A stretch of DNA of 62,070 bases. Source: Clostridiales bacterium. GTDB taxonomy: Bacteria; Bacillota; Clostridia; Christensenellales; Pumilibacteraceae. Below, one piece after another: positions 34,810 to 42,981 of the stretch (position 1 is its first letter; each line of letters begins with the position of its first letter). The notes under the pieces are model-generated. The model saw only the letters and a program-made list of their open reading frames with translations. It was not told where the DNA came from and made no database searches. The stretch lies in the NCBI GenBank assembly GCA_029066805.1, contig JAIEFT010000015.1, positions 1 through 62,070 on the forward strand. The letters are read 5' to 3'. Position numbers and translations under genes: made by a program.

Positions 34810-35797
34810 TTTGGGAACGTCGTTTACGTCGATTTTTGTATCGGGCAACGGCATAGTTTTGCATGAGCCGTCCGTTATCGCTTACTTCGACGACGGCGGA
34901 AAAAAACGTATGCGCGCCGTTGGCAGCGAGGCGTATTACATGATGGGCAGAGCACCCGAAAAAACCAAAATCGTATGCCCGATTATAGACGGAACTATCA
35001 AGGATTCCGATGCATGCGCGGATATGCTGACCGAGTTTATAGGCAAAATTCTGCCAGAGTCGTATGTGTTCAAACCCAAAATTCGCTGTATCGTCGGCGT
35101 GCCCATGGGCGTGACCGTTGCGGATAGGGAGATGTACGAGGGCGTGCTCATGCGCGCGGGTATTGACGAAATAACAATGGTAAGCTCTGTCATGCTAGCC
35201 GCAATCGGTACGGACATGCCCGTATCGTCCAACTTCGGCGGGATAATAACTACTATCGGCGGCGGCGCGACGGAAATAGCAATACTCAGCCTTTGCGGCA
35301 TTGTCACGGGTTACGCCATAAACATAGGCGGAGATATGATAGACCGCGCGCTCATGGACTGCGTAAGCGGAAAGTACAAGATAAACATAGGCAGAACGGT
35401 TGTAAGGTCTGTCAAGGAAAAGGTGTGCAGTCTTATTCGCAACGATTGCGCAACCACCACCGTAAGCGGAATCGACGTGGAAACAAAAAATATTCGCTCG
35501 CAATCGGTGTCCGCGGACGAGCTGTACACCGTAGTGTACGACTATTACAAGAACATCTCGGACGCGATAGAAAGCGTGATCAATGCGGGAACTCCGACGG
35601 TGGCGGCGGAAATTCAGCGCACGGGAATATCCGTCGTTGGCGGCGGCGCAAAAATCCCGGGGCTTGCGCCAATGCTCAGCAAGCTTTTAAGGCTCAAGGT
35701 CTATATTCCGGGCGACGCGGAATACGCCACGGTGCTTGGCGGCGGCAAGCTGCTCTCCGATGACGAGCTGCTGTACGACATAATTTCTCACCAATAA
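34784..35797 (+). CDS. mreB: MreB-like actin
   Basis: A 337-residue bacterial actin-fold protein that directs lateral wall synthesis at the membrane. It shows phosphate-1 IALDLGTSFTSIF, the phosphate-2 segment GGIITTIGGGATEIAI and the adenosine motif ISVVGGGAKIPGLAPML. GAGGAG stands before the ATG inside maf. mreC and mreD, which usually follow, are absent; minD comes next. The length matches MreB/Mbl. Which paralogue it is cannot be decided by eye. Confidence 0.9.
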   Translation: MAKMDIALDLGTSFTSIFVSGNGIVLHEPSVIAYFDDGGKKRMRAVGSEAYYMMGRAPEKTKIVCPIIDGTIKDSDACADMLTEFIGKILPESYVFKPKIRCIVGVPMGVTVADREMYEGVLMRAGIDEITMVSSVMLAAIGTDMPVSSNFGGIITTIGGGATEIAILSLCGIVTGYAINIGGDMIDRALMDCVSGKYKINIGRTVVRSVKEKVCSLIRNDCATTTVSGIDVETKNIRSQSVSADELYTVVYDYYKNISDAIESVINAGTPTVAAEIQRTGISVVGGGAKIPGLAPMLSKLLRLKVYIPGDAEYATVLGGGKLLSDDELLYDIISHQ

Positions 35798-35908
35798 AGA
35801 GATTAATTCAATAATGGCGCGTTAGTGCAGTCAATAATTCTGCATTCTTAATTCTTAATTCTGAATTATAAAAAATTTTGTTTGCGACAAAAGCGAACAA
35901 ATTTCCGC

Positions 35909-35937
35909 TTGCGCTTTATTCGCGGCGGTACTATACT
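35909..35937 (+). promoter_or_regulatory. minD promoter, probably leaderless
   Basis: TTGCGC (35909-35914), a 17-bp spacer and TATACT (35932-35937) lie 4 and 7 bases before two adjacent ATG codons. A start of transcription at the second ATG is expected. No Shine-Dalgarno site is seen. Confidence 0.55.
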
Positions 35938-35944
35938 TTTTATG

Positions 35945-36700
35945 ATGAAAAGCATAGTCATTACTTCGGGCAAGGGCGGCGTAGGCAAGACGACCGTTAC
36001 GGCGTGTTTGGGCAAAGCTCTTGCGTGTTTAGGCAAGCGCGTCGCGCTGATCGACGCAGATTTCGGGCTGAACAATCTCGACGTGGTTTTGGAAAAGGAA
36101 AACCGCGTTGTTTATGATATTGCCGACGTTATAGAAAATAAATGTCGTGTGCGGCAGGCGCTTATCGAATGTGAGCGCAATCTGTTTTTGTTGCCGTCGG
36201 CGCACGGTTATTTGGGCGAGCGGGTAACTGCGCAGAACATCAAGCTGATACTTAACAGTCTTGCCGTCACGTTTGACTATGCGATTGTCGATTGCCCCGC
36301 CGGGATAGAAGCGGGGTTCAGCCGCGCGGTAGGCGCGTGCGAGAGCGCGCTGGTCGTAACCACTCCGCACATAAGCGCAATACGCGACGCAAACAAGGTG
36401 ATAGCGTTGCTGTCGTCGTATAGGATCACGCCCACAATTGTTGTAAACCGTGTGCGCGGCGATTTGCTTGCAGAGGGAAAAATTCCGAGCAAGGACGAAA
36501 TAGAGAACATTCTTAAGGCGCGCGTAGACGGCATGATACCGGAAACAGACGGCGTGTACAGCTTTGCCGAAGTCCCCAAAAAACCGTTTGAGCTTTTGGC
36601 AAAACGCATAGCGTTCGGCACGGGCGAGCCGCTCGATCCGGCGGCGAGCTACCGCGGTTTTTTCGGTAGCATACGCCGCAAATTGGGAAGGAGAATTTAA
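35945..36700 (+). CDS. minD: septum site-determining ATPase MinD
   Basis: A 251-residue deviant-Walker ATPase that positions the division septum. The P-loop is SGKGGVGKTTV, followed by ALIDADFGLNNLD and IVDCPAGIEAGF. The C-terminus RGFFGSIRRKLGRR is the amphipathic membrane-targeting helix. ATG 35942 and 35945 are adjacent; I use 35945 because of the promoter spacing. No minC is present; a MinE-like gene follows 4 bases later. Confidence 0.93.
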   Translation: MKSIVITSGKGGVGKTTVTACLGKALACLGKRVALIDADFGLNNLDVVLEKENRVVYDIADVIENKCRVRQALIECERNLFLLPSAHGYLGERVTAQNIKLILNSLAVTFDYAIVDCPAGIEAGFSRAVGACESALVVTTPHISAIRDANKVIALLSSYRITPTIVVNRVRGDLLAEGKIPSKDEIENILKARVDGMIPETDGVYSFAEVPKKPFELLAKRIAFGTGEPLDPAASYRGFFGSIRRKLGRRI

Positions 36701-36704
36701 AAGC

Positions 36705-36935
36705 ATGACAGATATATCCAATCGCTTGGCGCGAATGATAGAAAACGACTTTAGCGGCGAGATCAAGCGCACAATGCGCGTGGCTCAAAGCGACGTTATG
36801 GCGTTATTATCCGAATATATGGACGTAACCAAGCTTGATATGTCGGTCGAAAAGGCGACGGACGGCTTTGCCGTTACGATAACCGCCGCCGCATCGCGCA
36901 TATACAACGTAGGTAAAACTTCGGAAAGCGATTAA
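36705..36935 (+). CDS. MinE-like protein (divergent)
   Basis: A 76-residue protein just after minD, with GGAGA before the ATG. The first half is helical with RLARMIENDF near the start, where MinE carries its MinD-binding helix. The second half, DVMALLSEYMDVTKLDMSVEKATDGFAVTITAA, has the length and pattern of the MinE beta-strand dimer domain (helix, then EVISKY-like turn, then two strands). Sequence identity is low, so the call rests on position, size and this pattern. If correct, the Min system is of the oscillating MinDE type rather than the MinJ/DivIVA type of Bacillus. Confidence 0.6.
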   Translation: MTDISNRLARMIENDFSGEIKRTMRVAQSDVMALLSEYMDVTKLDMSVEKATDGFAVTITAAASRIYNVGKTSESD

Positions 36936-37003
36936 GATTGTGCGATTTATCACGGTTATTGTCCGCAAATAATATTGACATGCCGTAAGTCATATATTAT
37001 GGC

Positions 37004-37282
37004 ATGGACGAAAAGTATACCGGTTGCAATATTGTAGAGAGCGTGGTATCATCAGCGCCGTCTTCGCACACGACAAGCGAGGGAGCTGCGCGAGGACGGA
37101 AAGGTAGAGGCACATACTTTTTTGTGCGGCTAATTATTTCCGCGCTTATAATAGGAGTGATTTTGGTTTTGCACTATTATCCGTCATTGCCGTTTGCAAG
37201 CGGAGTGACAGATGTTTTGCGTAATGTGTTCTGTTATGACGTGTTCGGTCGCGGAACTTTCGGGACGGTGCTGTTCGGCTGA
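37004..37282 (+). CDS. small single-TM protein in the spoIVFA position
   Basis: A 92-residue protein: a polar Ser/Gly/Arg-rich N-terminus of ~37 residues, one membrane helix (FFVRLIISALIIGVILVLHYY) and a short outside tail. It lies between minE and the SpoIVFB-like protease, where Bacillus has spoIVFA, the membrane inhibitor/anchor of SpoIVFB. SpoIVFA normally also has a C-terminal LytM-like domain, which is missing. It may be a minimal partner of the protease; this is inferred from position and topology only. No clear Shine-Dalgarno site is visible. Confidence 0.55.
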   Translation: MDEKYTGCNIVESVVSSAPSSHTTSEGAARGRKGRGTYFFVRLIISALIIGVILVLHYYPSLPFASGVTDVLRNVFCYDVFGRGTFGTVLFG

Positions 37283-37288
37283 TAAAAC

Positions 37289-38197
37289 ATGTTTGGAAAG
37301 AGCTCGAGTAAACTAAAGCCGAGCGGCGACGAAATGCGCATATACATATCGCCGATAATGTTTGTAATGGCGCTGTACTTTGTTGCGATGGGCATGGCAT
37401 ACGAGTTTTGCTGCTCGCTTGCGGCGGTGCTATTGCACGAGTGCGCACACGCGCGCGTCGCCAAAAAACTCGGCTACGAACTTAACGTGATCAAACTAAT
37501 GCCGTACGGCGCTGCGCTGTGCGGCAACGTTCAGCTAAAGCCCAAGCACGAAGTGTTTATAGCCGTTGCCGGACCTGTTTTTAACATTTTTGTCGCTGTG
37601 GTGATAGCGGCGGTGTGGTGGGTGCTGCCGTCGTCATACATGTTTACGCAAGCCTTTTGCTACGGCAATATTTATATAGGGCTGTTCAACCTTTTGCCGG
37701 TATATCCGCTGGATGGCGGCAGGGTAATGCTTGCGTTGCTCTCCGGAAAAATCAAGCGCGGCAAAGCGTATACGATCATGCGCATAGTGTCGGCGGTTTG
37801 CGGAACAGTTGCTATCGCACTGTTCGTGCTGTTTTCTGTGCACGCGCTAAACCTGTGTCTGCTTAGCGTCGGGCTGTTCATGATAGTATCGGCGTTCATT
37901 CCGGACGGCAGAGCAAAATATCGCGCGCTTTTTGCTGTGGGCAACCGCATGGAAATGCTCAAAAGTCCGCTTGAGGTAAAGCTGTATGCAGTGTCGCGTC
38001 ATGCCGTAATTGCCGATGTGTGCGCAATGCTCGACCCCGACCGTTACAGCGAGTTTACCGTAATAGACGACAACATGAACGAGTGCGGGCGTTTTACGGA
38101 AACTCAACTTATAGCCGCGGTCAAGCAACACGGCTACGGAAAAAACGTCGGAAATGTTTTTGAGCTTGGGATCAAGACTAATTTGAAAAAGGAATAA
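37289..38197 (+). CDS. site-2 protease, SpoIVFB-like (M50)
   Basis: A 302-residue integral membrane metalloprotease. The zinc motif is HECAH and the second metal-ligand motif is NLLPVYPLDGGR. There are about six helices, and a C-terminal ~75-residue soluble part is reminiscent of a CBS-like domain. SpoIVFB cleaves pro-sigma-K in the mother cell during sporulation, and the neighbourhood (mreB, minD) is that of Bacillus spoIVFAB, so this is the likely role. It starts 6 bases after the small TM gene. Confidence 0.87.
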   Translation: MFGKSSSKLKPSGDEMRIYISPIMFVMALYFVAMGMAYEFCCSLAAVLLHECAHARVAKKLGYELNVIKLMPYGAALCGNVQLKPKHEVFIAVAGPVFNIFVAVVIAAVWWVLPSSYMFTQAFCYGNIYIGLFNLLPVYPLDGGRVMLALLSGKIKRGKAYTIMRIVSAVCGTVAIALFVLFSVHALNLCLLSVGLFMIVSAFIPDGRAKYRALFAVGNRMEMLKSPLEVKLYAVSRHAVIADVCAMLDPDRYSEFTVIDDNMNECGRFTETQLIAAVKQHGYGKNVGNVFELGIKTNLKKE

Positions 38198-38215
38198 AAA
38201 ACTTGATCAAAATTA

Positions 38216-38244
38216 TTGACAAAACGGCAGATTTTTTTTATAAT
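38216..38244 (+). promoter_or_regulatory. promoter of the aro operon
   Basis: TTGACA (38216-38221), a 17-bp spacer and TATAAT (38239-38244) form a perfect consensus promoter. Transcription should start near 38251, about 20 bases before the leader peptide. Confidence 0.85.
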
Positions 38245-38271
38245 CTATTTATCTGGCTACGGAGAAGAAAT

Positions 38272-38355
38272 ATGAACCGTTTGAATGTTTACAGCGCATA
38301 TTTTTACTTTAGCAAGGGCTATTACTTTAGTAGCCCCAATTTGTGTGTGCGGTAA
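38272..38355 (+). CDS. Tyr/Phe-rich leader peptide of the aro operon
   Basis: A 27-codon open reading frame with GGAG at 38261-38264. It encodes MNRLNV-YSAYFYF-SKGYYF-SSPNLCVR. Five tyrosines and three phenylalanines sit within residues 7-19. It lies between a consensus promoter and a terminator, directly before a shikimate operon that makes Tyr/Phe precursors. This is the classic layout of ribosome-mediated attenuation (as for pheA and trp leaders). If Tyr- or Phe-tRNA is scarce the ribosome stalls before 38331, and the downstream antiterminator can form. Normal translation reaches the stop at 38353 and covers its 5' arm. The peptide itself probably has no other role. Confidence 0.85.
   Translation: MNRLNVYSAYFYFSKGYYFSSPNLCVR
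38316..38336 (+). promoter_or_regulatory. hairpin inside the leader coding region
   Basis: GGGCTA (38316-38321) pairs with TAGCCC (38331-38336) across the Tyr-Tyr-Phe codons. It can serve as the pause hairpin that synchronises polymerase with the leading ribosome. Confidence 0.5.
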
Positions 38356-38399
38356 AATTTTTCTTTGATTGGAAAGTCAAAATTAAAAACCAAAACCGC
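38349..38399 (+). promoter_or_regulatory. candidate antiterminator hairpin
   Basis: GCGGT (38349-38353), TTTTT (38358-38362) and TTTGA (38364-38368) can pair in order with ACCGC (38395-38399), AAAAA (38385-38389) and TCAAA (38377-38381). This fold uses part of the terminator's 5' arm. Its 5' side overlaps the leader stop codon, so a ribosome at the stop would block it. Confidence 0.5.
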
Positions 38400-38417
38400 C
38401 GCAGTGGCGGTTTTTTT
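38392..38417 (+). terminator. attenuator terminator of the aro operon
   Basis: AAAACCGCC (38392-38400), loop GCAGT, GGCGGTTTT and a run of seven T end three bases before the aroF ribosome-binding site (AGGAGG). It is a strong intrinsic terminator in a place where it would stop all operon transcription unless suppressed. Confidence 0.85.
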
Positions 38418-38429
38418 GTAGGAGGCAAC

Positions 38430-39446
38430 ATGATTATCACTCTGAAAAACGATTCGGATGAAAAGCAGCTGAAAAACCTGATGGGCTGGATCAATAATTT
38501 AGGTCTCGAAACTCATCTCGTCCGAGGAGAGAACTCTACGGTTTTGGGGTTGGTGGGTGACACTTCCCGCGTGGATATGGATTTGTTGAATTCTTTGGAC
38601 ATAGTGGATAAGGTCACAAGAATTCAAGAACCGTATAAGAACGCAAACAGGAAGCTCCACCCCGAAGATACCATAGTAGACGTTGCGGGACACCGTTTCG
38701 GCGGAATAAATTTTCAACTGATTGCCGGCCCGTGTTCGGTGGAAAGTGAAGAACAAGTCCTTACAATCGCACGCGCCGTCAAAAAATCGGGCGCTACGCT
38801 GCTTCGCGGCGGTGCGTTCAAACCGCGTACATCGCCCTACGCCTTTCAAGGATTAAAAGCGCAGGGCTTGGAGATTTTACTCCGCGCAAAAGAGGAAACC
38901 GGAATGCCGATTGTGACGGAAATCATGAACATCAATCATCTTCCTCTTTTTGAAAACGTGGACGTCATTCAAGTGGGCGCGAGAAACATGCAAAACTTCG
39001 AACTATTGAAAGAGCTCGGCAAAATTCGCAAACCGATCCTTTTGAAAAGAGGACTTGCCAATACTATCGAAGAATGGTTGATGAGCGCGGAGTATATCAT
39101 GGCGGGAGGAAATACGGAGGTCATTCTTTGTGAACGCGGAATTCGCACTTTCGAGCCGTACACCCGCAACACATTGGACTTGTCCGCCATTCCGATTTTG
39201 AAAGAAAAGACGCATCTGCCCGTCATAGTAGATCCGTCTCATGCGTCGGGACTGTCGAGACTTGTTGCACCCATGTCCTTGGCGGCAGTGGGCGCAGGTG
39301 CGGACGGACTTATCATAGAAGTCCACAACGATCCGCCGCACGCGCTTTGCGACGGCGCGCAAAGCCTACGCCCCGAACAGTTTGACGAGCTTGTCAAGCG
39401 GCTGGACGTGATGTTGCCTGTAGTATCCAAGGTGCGCGAAAAATAG
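38430..39446 (+). CDS. aroF: 3-deoxy-7-phosphoheptulonate synthase (DAHP synthase)
   Basis: A 338-residue class I-beta DAHP synthase, the first committed step of aromatic synthesis (PEP + erythrose-4-P). The N-terminal ~70 residues form the ferredoxin-like regulatory domain known from Thermotoga, often the site of Tyr/Phe inhibition. The barrel shows IAGPCSVES, GGAFKPRTSPYAFQG, ILLKRGLANTIEEW and VDPSHASG. AGGAGG directly before ATG 38430 sets the start. It is the first gene after the attenuator. Confidence 0.95.
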   Translation: MIITLKNDSDEKQLKNLMGWINNLGLETHLVRGENSTVLGLVGDTSRVDMDLLNSLDIVDKVTRIQEPYKNANRKLHPEDTIVDVAGHRFGGINFQLIAGPCSVESEEQVLTIARAVKKSGATLLRGGAFKPRTSPYAFQGLKAQGLEILLRAKEETGMPIVTEIMNINHLPLFENVDVIQVGARNMQNFELLKELGKIRKPILLKRGLANTIEEWLMSAEYIMAGGNTEVILCERGIRTFEPYTRNTLDLSAIPILKEKTHLPVIVDPSHASGLSRLVAPMSLAAVGAGADGLIIEVHNDPPHALCDGAQSLRPEQFDELVKRLDVMLPVVSKVREK

Positions 39447-39470
39447 GACGGAAACGGAGAGACCGAAGAC

Positions 39471-40661
39471 ATGGAAATAAACGAAAATGCGTACATGCTT
39501 GGCAGCAAGCGTTCGGTTATAAGAGAAATATTCGAGTACGGCAAAAAAAGGTCGGCGGAAATAGGTGCGGAAAACGTATTCGATTTTTCTATCGGCAATC
39601 CCAGCGTGCAGCCGCCGAAAGAGGTTTCAGAGGCTATAAAAGAGCTGCTAAAAACCGAGGATTCTGTGCTTTTGCACGGCTACACGTCGGCGCAGGGCGA
39701 CTTTGGCACGAGAAAGGCGGTTTCCGACTCTGTAAATAAACGGTTCGGCTTAACGCTCACGCCCGATAATATCTATATGACGTGCGGCGCGGCGGCGTCG
39801 CTTGCGATATCGTTGAAAGCGCTGTTAAACCCCGGCGAAGAGTGCGTGGTTTTTGCGCCGTTCTTTACCGAATACCGCGTGTTTATAGAAAACGCGGGCG
39901 GAAAGGTGGTCGTATCTAAACCGAACGAAAGGGATTTCCAGATAGATCTAAACGATTTTAAAGCAAAGATAAACGAGAATACGCGCGTAGTTATTATAAA
40001 CTCGCCGAACAATCCGAGCGGAGTCGTATACACCTCCAATACCGTAGAGCGCGTGTGCAAAATATTAAAGGAAAAGGAAAAAGAGTACGGAAAAACGATA
40101 TACCTAATTTCCGACGAGCCGTACCGCGAGCTTGTGTATGACGGAGTAAAAGTACCGTATTTAATGAATTACTATGACGATACTTTGGTATGTTACTCAT
40201 ATTCAAAATCATTGTCTCTGCCGGGCGAGAGAATAGGCTATATCGCAGTTAATCCGGCAATGAAAGACGCGCAAAAAGTCTATCTTGCGATTTGCGGTGC
40301 GGGAAGGATGTTGGGTTACATCTGTGCGCCCAGTCTTTTTCAGCAGGTTATCAAGCGCTGTGTGGATACAAAAGTGAATGTTACGGCGTATAAAAAGAAC
40401 CGTGATATTTTGTACAATGCGCTTACCGAACACGGTTACGAATGCGTTAAGCCCGACGGCGCGTTCTATCTTTTTGTCAAGGCTTTGGAAGATGATGCCG
40501 TAAAATTCTGCGAAAAGGCGCGAGGGAAGGATATTTTAGTAGTCCCTTGCGACGATTTCGGCGTACAAGGCTACGTTCGTATCGCTTACTGTGTTCCTAC
40601 CGAAAAAATCGAGCGTTCACTCCCTAAGTTCAAAGAACTTTGGCAGCAGTACAGCTTGTAA
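39471..40661 (+). CDS. class I aminotransferase (aspartate/aromatic type)
   Basis: A 396-residue PLP enzyme. It has NSPNNPSGVVY (PLP and substrate binding), SDEPYRELVYDG and the PLP lysine in YSYSKSLSLPGERIG. Inside the aro operon its likely job is the final transamination of phenylpyruvate or 4-hydroxyphenylpyruvate, or of prephenate, with glutamate or aspartate. Sequence alone does not separate these. It is of normal length. Confidence 0.9.
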   Translation: MEINENAYMLGSKRSVIREIFEYGKKRSAEIGAENVFDFSIGNPSVQPPKEVSEAIKELLKTEDSVLLHGYTSAQGDFGTRKAVSDSVNKRFGLTLTPDNIYMTCGAAASLAISLKALLNPGEECVVFAPFFTEYRVFIENAGGKVVVSKPNERDFQIDLNDFKAKINENTRVVIINSPNNPSGVVYTSNTVERVCKILKEKEKEYGKTIYLISDEPYRELVYDGVKVPYLMNYYDDTLVCYSYSKSLSLPGERIGYIAVNPAMKDAQKVYLAICGAGRMLGYICAPSLFQQVIKRCVDTKVNVTAYKKNRDILYNALTEHGYECVKPDGAFYLFVKALEDDAVKFCEKARGKDILVVPCDDFGVQGYVRIAYCVPTEKIERSLPKFKELWQQYSL

Positions 40662-40682
40662 AGGCTATATAAGGTGATTAAG

Positions 40683-41732
40683 ATGAAATCGGTTCGCGTT
40701 AACGCTTCTCGAAAGTACGATGTGTCTATCGGGGCGGGGCTTCTAAATGAGATTCCGTCTGTTTTGGCATCTCTTTGCAAAAAAGGGAAGCTCCTTGTTG
40801 TTACCGACGATACCGTGGATCGACTGTACGCAGATCGCGTTTTAGCCGCGCTGAACGAGCGTGGATTCGAGGCAAATAAATTTGTCTTTCCGCACGGGGA
40901 GCAGAATAAAACCTTAGCTACGTTTTCAAATATCTTGGATACGCTTGCCGACTGCGGATTTACACGTACTGACGGCATTGTTGCGCTTGGCGGCGGGGTT
41001 ACGGGGGACGTCGCCGGATTCGCGGCGGCAACCTATATGCGCGGAATATACTACGCGCAAGTCCCCACTACGCTACTTGCCGGCATTGATTCTTCGGTAG
41101 GCGGAAAAACTGCGGTGGATTTGGCGGGAGGAAAAAATCTCATGGGCGCATTCCACCAACCCGTTGCCGTCATCTTCGACACAGACACGTTGAAAACCCT
41201 TCCTAAAGAATATATACAGGACGGGCTTGGCGAAGGCTTGAAGTACGCGGCGCTTTGCGGCGGAGAGCTGATGGAAATTATGGAAAGCGGACTGAATGAA
41301 AAAAACTTCGAACGCTTTTTGGAGTTATGCGTAAGCTGCAAACGTGACATCGTGGAAGCAGACGAACGGGAAAGCGGAGTGCGGAGGCTTTTAAACCTCG
41401 GTCACACGCTCGGACATGCGCTCGAAAAGGTAAGTGACTTTTCAATCTCTCACGGCAAGGCGGTTGCCGACGGTATGATGCGAATAACTGAAATCGCCGT
41501 TAAGAATAAGCTTTTATCCGCTGATGATGGGGAAAGAATGCTCTCGCTATGTAAAAAATACGGAATGAAAATACATGCCGAATATCCGACGGAGGCTTTG
41601 TTAGAGCCGATAAAATCAGATAAAAAGAGAGCGGGCGACAAGCTGCATTTGGTTATACCCCGCGGAATAGGAAAGTGCGAAACTCTAACGGTAGCGCAAC
41701 AGGATTGGAGGACGTTTTTCTGTGGAGATTAA
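40683..41732 (+). CDS. aroB: 3-dehydroquinate synthase
   Basis: A 349-residue NAD-dependent, metal-dependent cyclase converting DAHP to 3-dehydroquinate. It shows VALGGGVTGDVAGFAAATYMRG in pieces (GGGVTGD, AATYMRG), QVPTTLLAGIDSSVGGKTAVD and the zinc-ligand region NLGHTLGHALE. AAGGTG 6 bases before ATG 40683 sets the start. The end overlaps aroA by 11 bases. Confidence 0.96.
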   Translation: MKSVRVNASRKYDVSIGAGLLNEIPSVLASLCKKGKLLVVTDDTVDRLYADRVLAALNERGFEANKFVFPHGEQNKTLATFSNILDTLADCGFTRTDGIVALGGGVTGDVAGFAAATYMRGIYYAQVPTTLLAGIDSSVGGKTAVDLAGGKNLMGAFHQPVAVIFDTDTLKTLPKEYIQDGLGEGLKYAALCGGELMEIMESGLNEKNFERFLELCVSCKRDIVEADERESGVRRLLNLGHTLGHALEKVSDFSISHGKAVADGMMRITEIAVKNKLLSADDGERMLSLCKKYGMKIHAEYPTEALLEPIKSDKKRAGDKLHLVIPRGIGKCETLTVAQQDWRTFFCGD

Positions 41733-42981
41733 ATTGATCCCTAAAAGCCTAAAAGGACGGGTGGATTTACCTTCCTCTAAATCCTACGCGCACCGTATGT
41801 TGATTACGGCGGCGTTTTCCCGTACCGAAAGCGTGTTAACGGGTGATTTTTCCTCGCAAGATATGTTAGCCACTTTGCGCGTACTGACCGCGTTGGGTGC
41901 AAGGTTTGAATCCGTCGACGGCGGCGTCAAAATCATGCCCGCCGTAAAGGCGGAGCGTGCGGTAGCGGATTGCGGTGAAAGCGGTTCTACTTTGCGGTTT
42001 TCTGTTCCGATCAGCGCCGCTTTGGGGATTGAAACAACGTTTATCGGCGCAAAGCGGTTGAGCGAACGTCCGATGGAAGAGCTTTTAAACTGCTTAAAGG
42101 AACACGGGATTCAAGTTACGGGAGATGGATTTCCTTTAAAAATCTCCGGTAAGTTATCGGCGGGGGATTATCAAATCGACGCCGGTCGTTCTTCCCAATA
42201 CGTGACCGGACTATTGCTTGCTTTGCCGTTATTGGATGGGGATAGCACACTTACGGTGCACGGCGAAGCCTCCAAGACTTATATCGATATCACTTTGGAC
42301 GTACTAAGCGGCAGCTGTGCCGAAATCACGCAAAAAGGAAATACTTTTTTTGTCCGAGGCGTGGGATATTCCGTTTCGGGCGAGAAAAAAGTAGAGGGCG
42401 ACTGGTCCAATGCGGCGTTTTGGATGGTCGCGGGGCTACTCGGGGAGGAAATTTCCATCGGGAATTTGAATCCCTCGTCCCGTCAAGGCGATCGGCGCGT
42501 GGAAAAATTATTAAAGGAAGCGGGCGGGAATTTAAGTTGGAATAACGGTAGACTGTCGGCAAGACCGTCCGCGCTTCACGGCATCACCTTTGACGCAGAC
42601 GACATCCCCGACGCCGTGCCTGCCATGTCCGTTGCCTTAGCTTCGGCGAATGGGACTTCGGTCATCACCGGTGTAAAACGTTTGAGACTCAAGGAAAGCG
42701 ACCGCTTGACTGCCGTCATGGATATGTTGACGCGTTTGGGAGTACCCGTCGCTTATATTGCAGAGCAAGATGCGTTAAAAATTAATGGCGTTCCATACTT
42801 TACCGGAGCAACGCTCAGCTCCTACAACGATCATCGTTTGGCAATGGCGGGCGCGGTTGCAGCCATTCGTGCCAGATCGCCTGTTGCTTTAACGGGCGCG
42901 GAAGCTGTAAAAAAATCCTATCCCGCATTCTTTGCGGATTACGAAAGCTTGGGAGGTAACATATGTCGTTTGCCACTTTAA
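41722..42981 (+). CDS. aroA: 3-phosphoshikimate 1-carboxyvinyltransferase (EPSP synthase)
   Basis: A 419-residue two-domain enzyme adding PEP to shikimate-3-phosphate. It has LPSSKSYAHRMLI, ADCGESGSTLRF (in place of the common DAGTAGTAxR), the substrate segment GRSSQYVTGLLLALPL, and RLRLKESDRLTA and YNDHRLAMA. CGESGST marks a class II type, reported as less glyphosate-sensitive. It starts at GTG 41722 with GGAGG about 10 bases before, inside aroB. It overlaps aroC. Confidence 0.96.
   Translation: MEIKLIPKSLKGRVDLPSSKSYAHRMLITAAFSRTESVLTGDFSSQDMLATLRVLTALGARFESVDGGVKIMPAVKAERAVADCGESGSTLRFSVPISAALGIETTFIGAKRLSERPMEELLNCLKEHGIQVTGDGFPLKISGKLSAGDYQIDAGRSSQYVTGLLLALPLLDGDSTLTVHGEASKTYIDITLDVLSGSCAEITQKGNTFFVRGVGYSVSGEKKVEGDWSNAAFWMVAGLLGEEISIGNLNPSSRQGDRRVEKLLKEAGGNLSWNNGRLSARPSALHGITFDADDIPDAVPAMSVALASANGTSVITGVKRLRLKESDRLTAVMDMLTRLGVPVAYIAEQDALKINGVPYFTGATLSSYNDHRLAMAGAVAAIRARSPVALTGAEAVKKSYPAFFADYESLGGNICRLPL

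Noticed and set aside
35820-35870. Repeated ATTCTTAATT runs before minD
   Set aside because: Low-complexity AT-rich sequence, also seen near 20800; no consistent unit or function can be shown.
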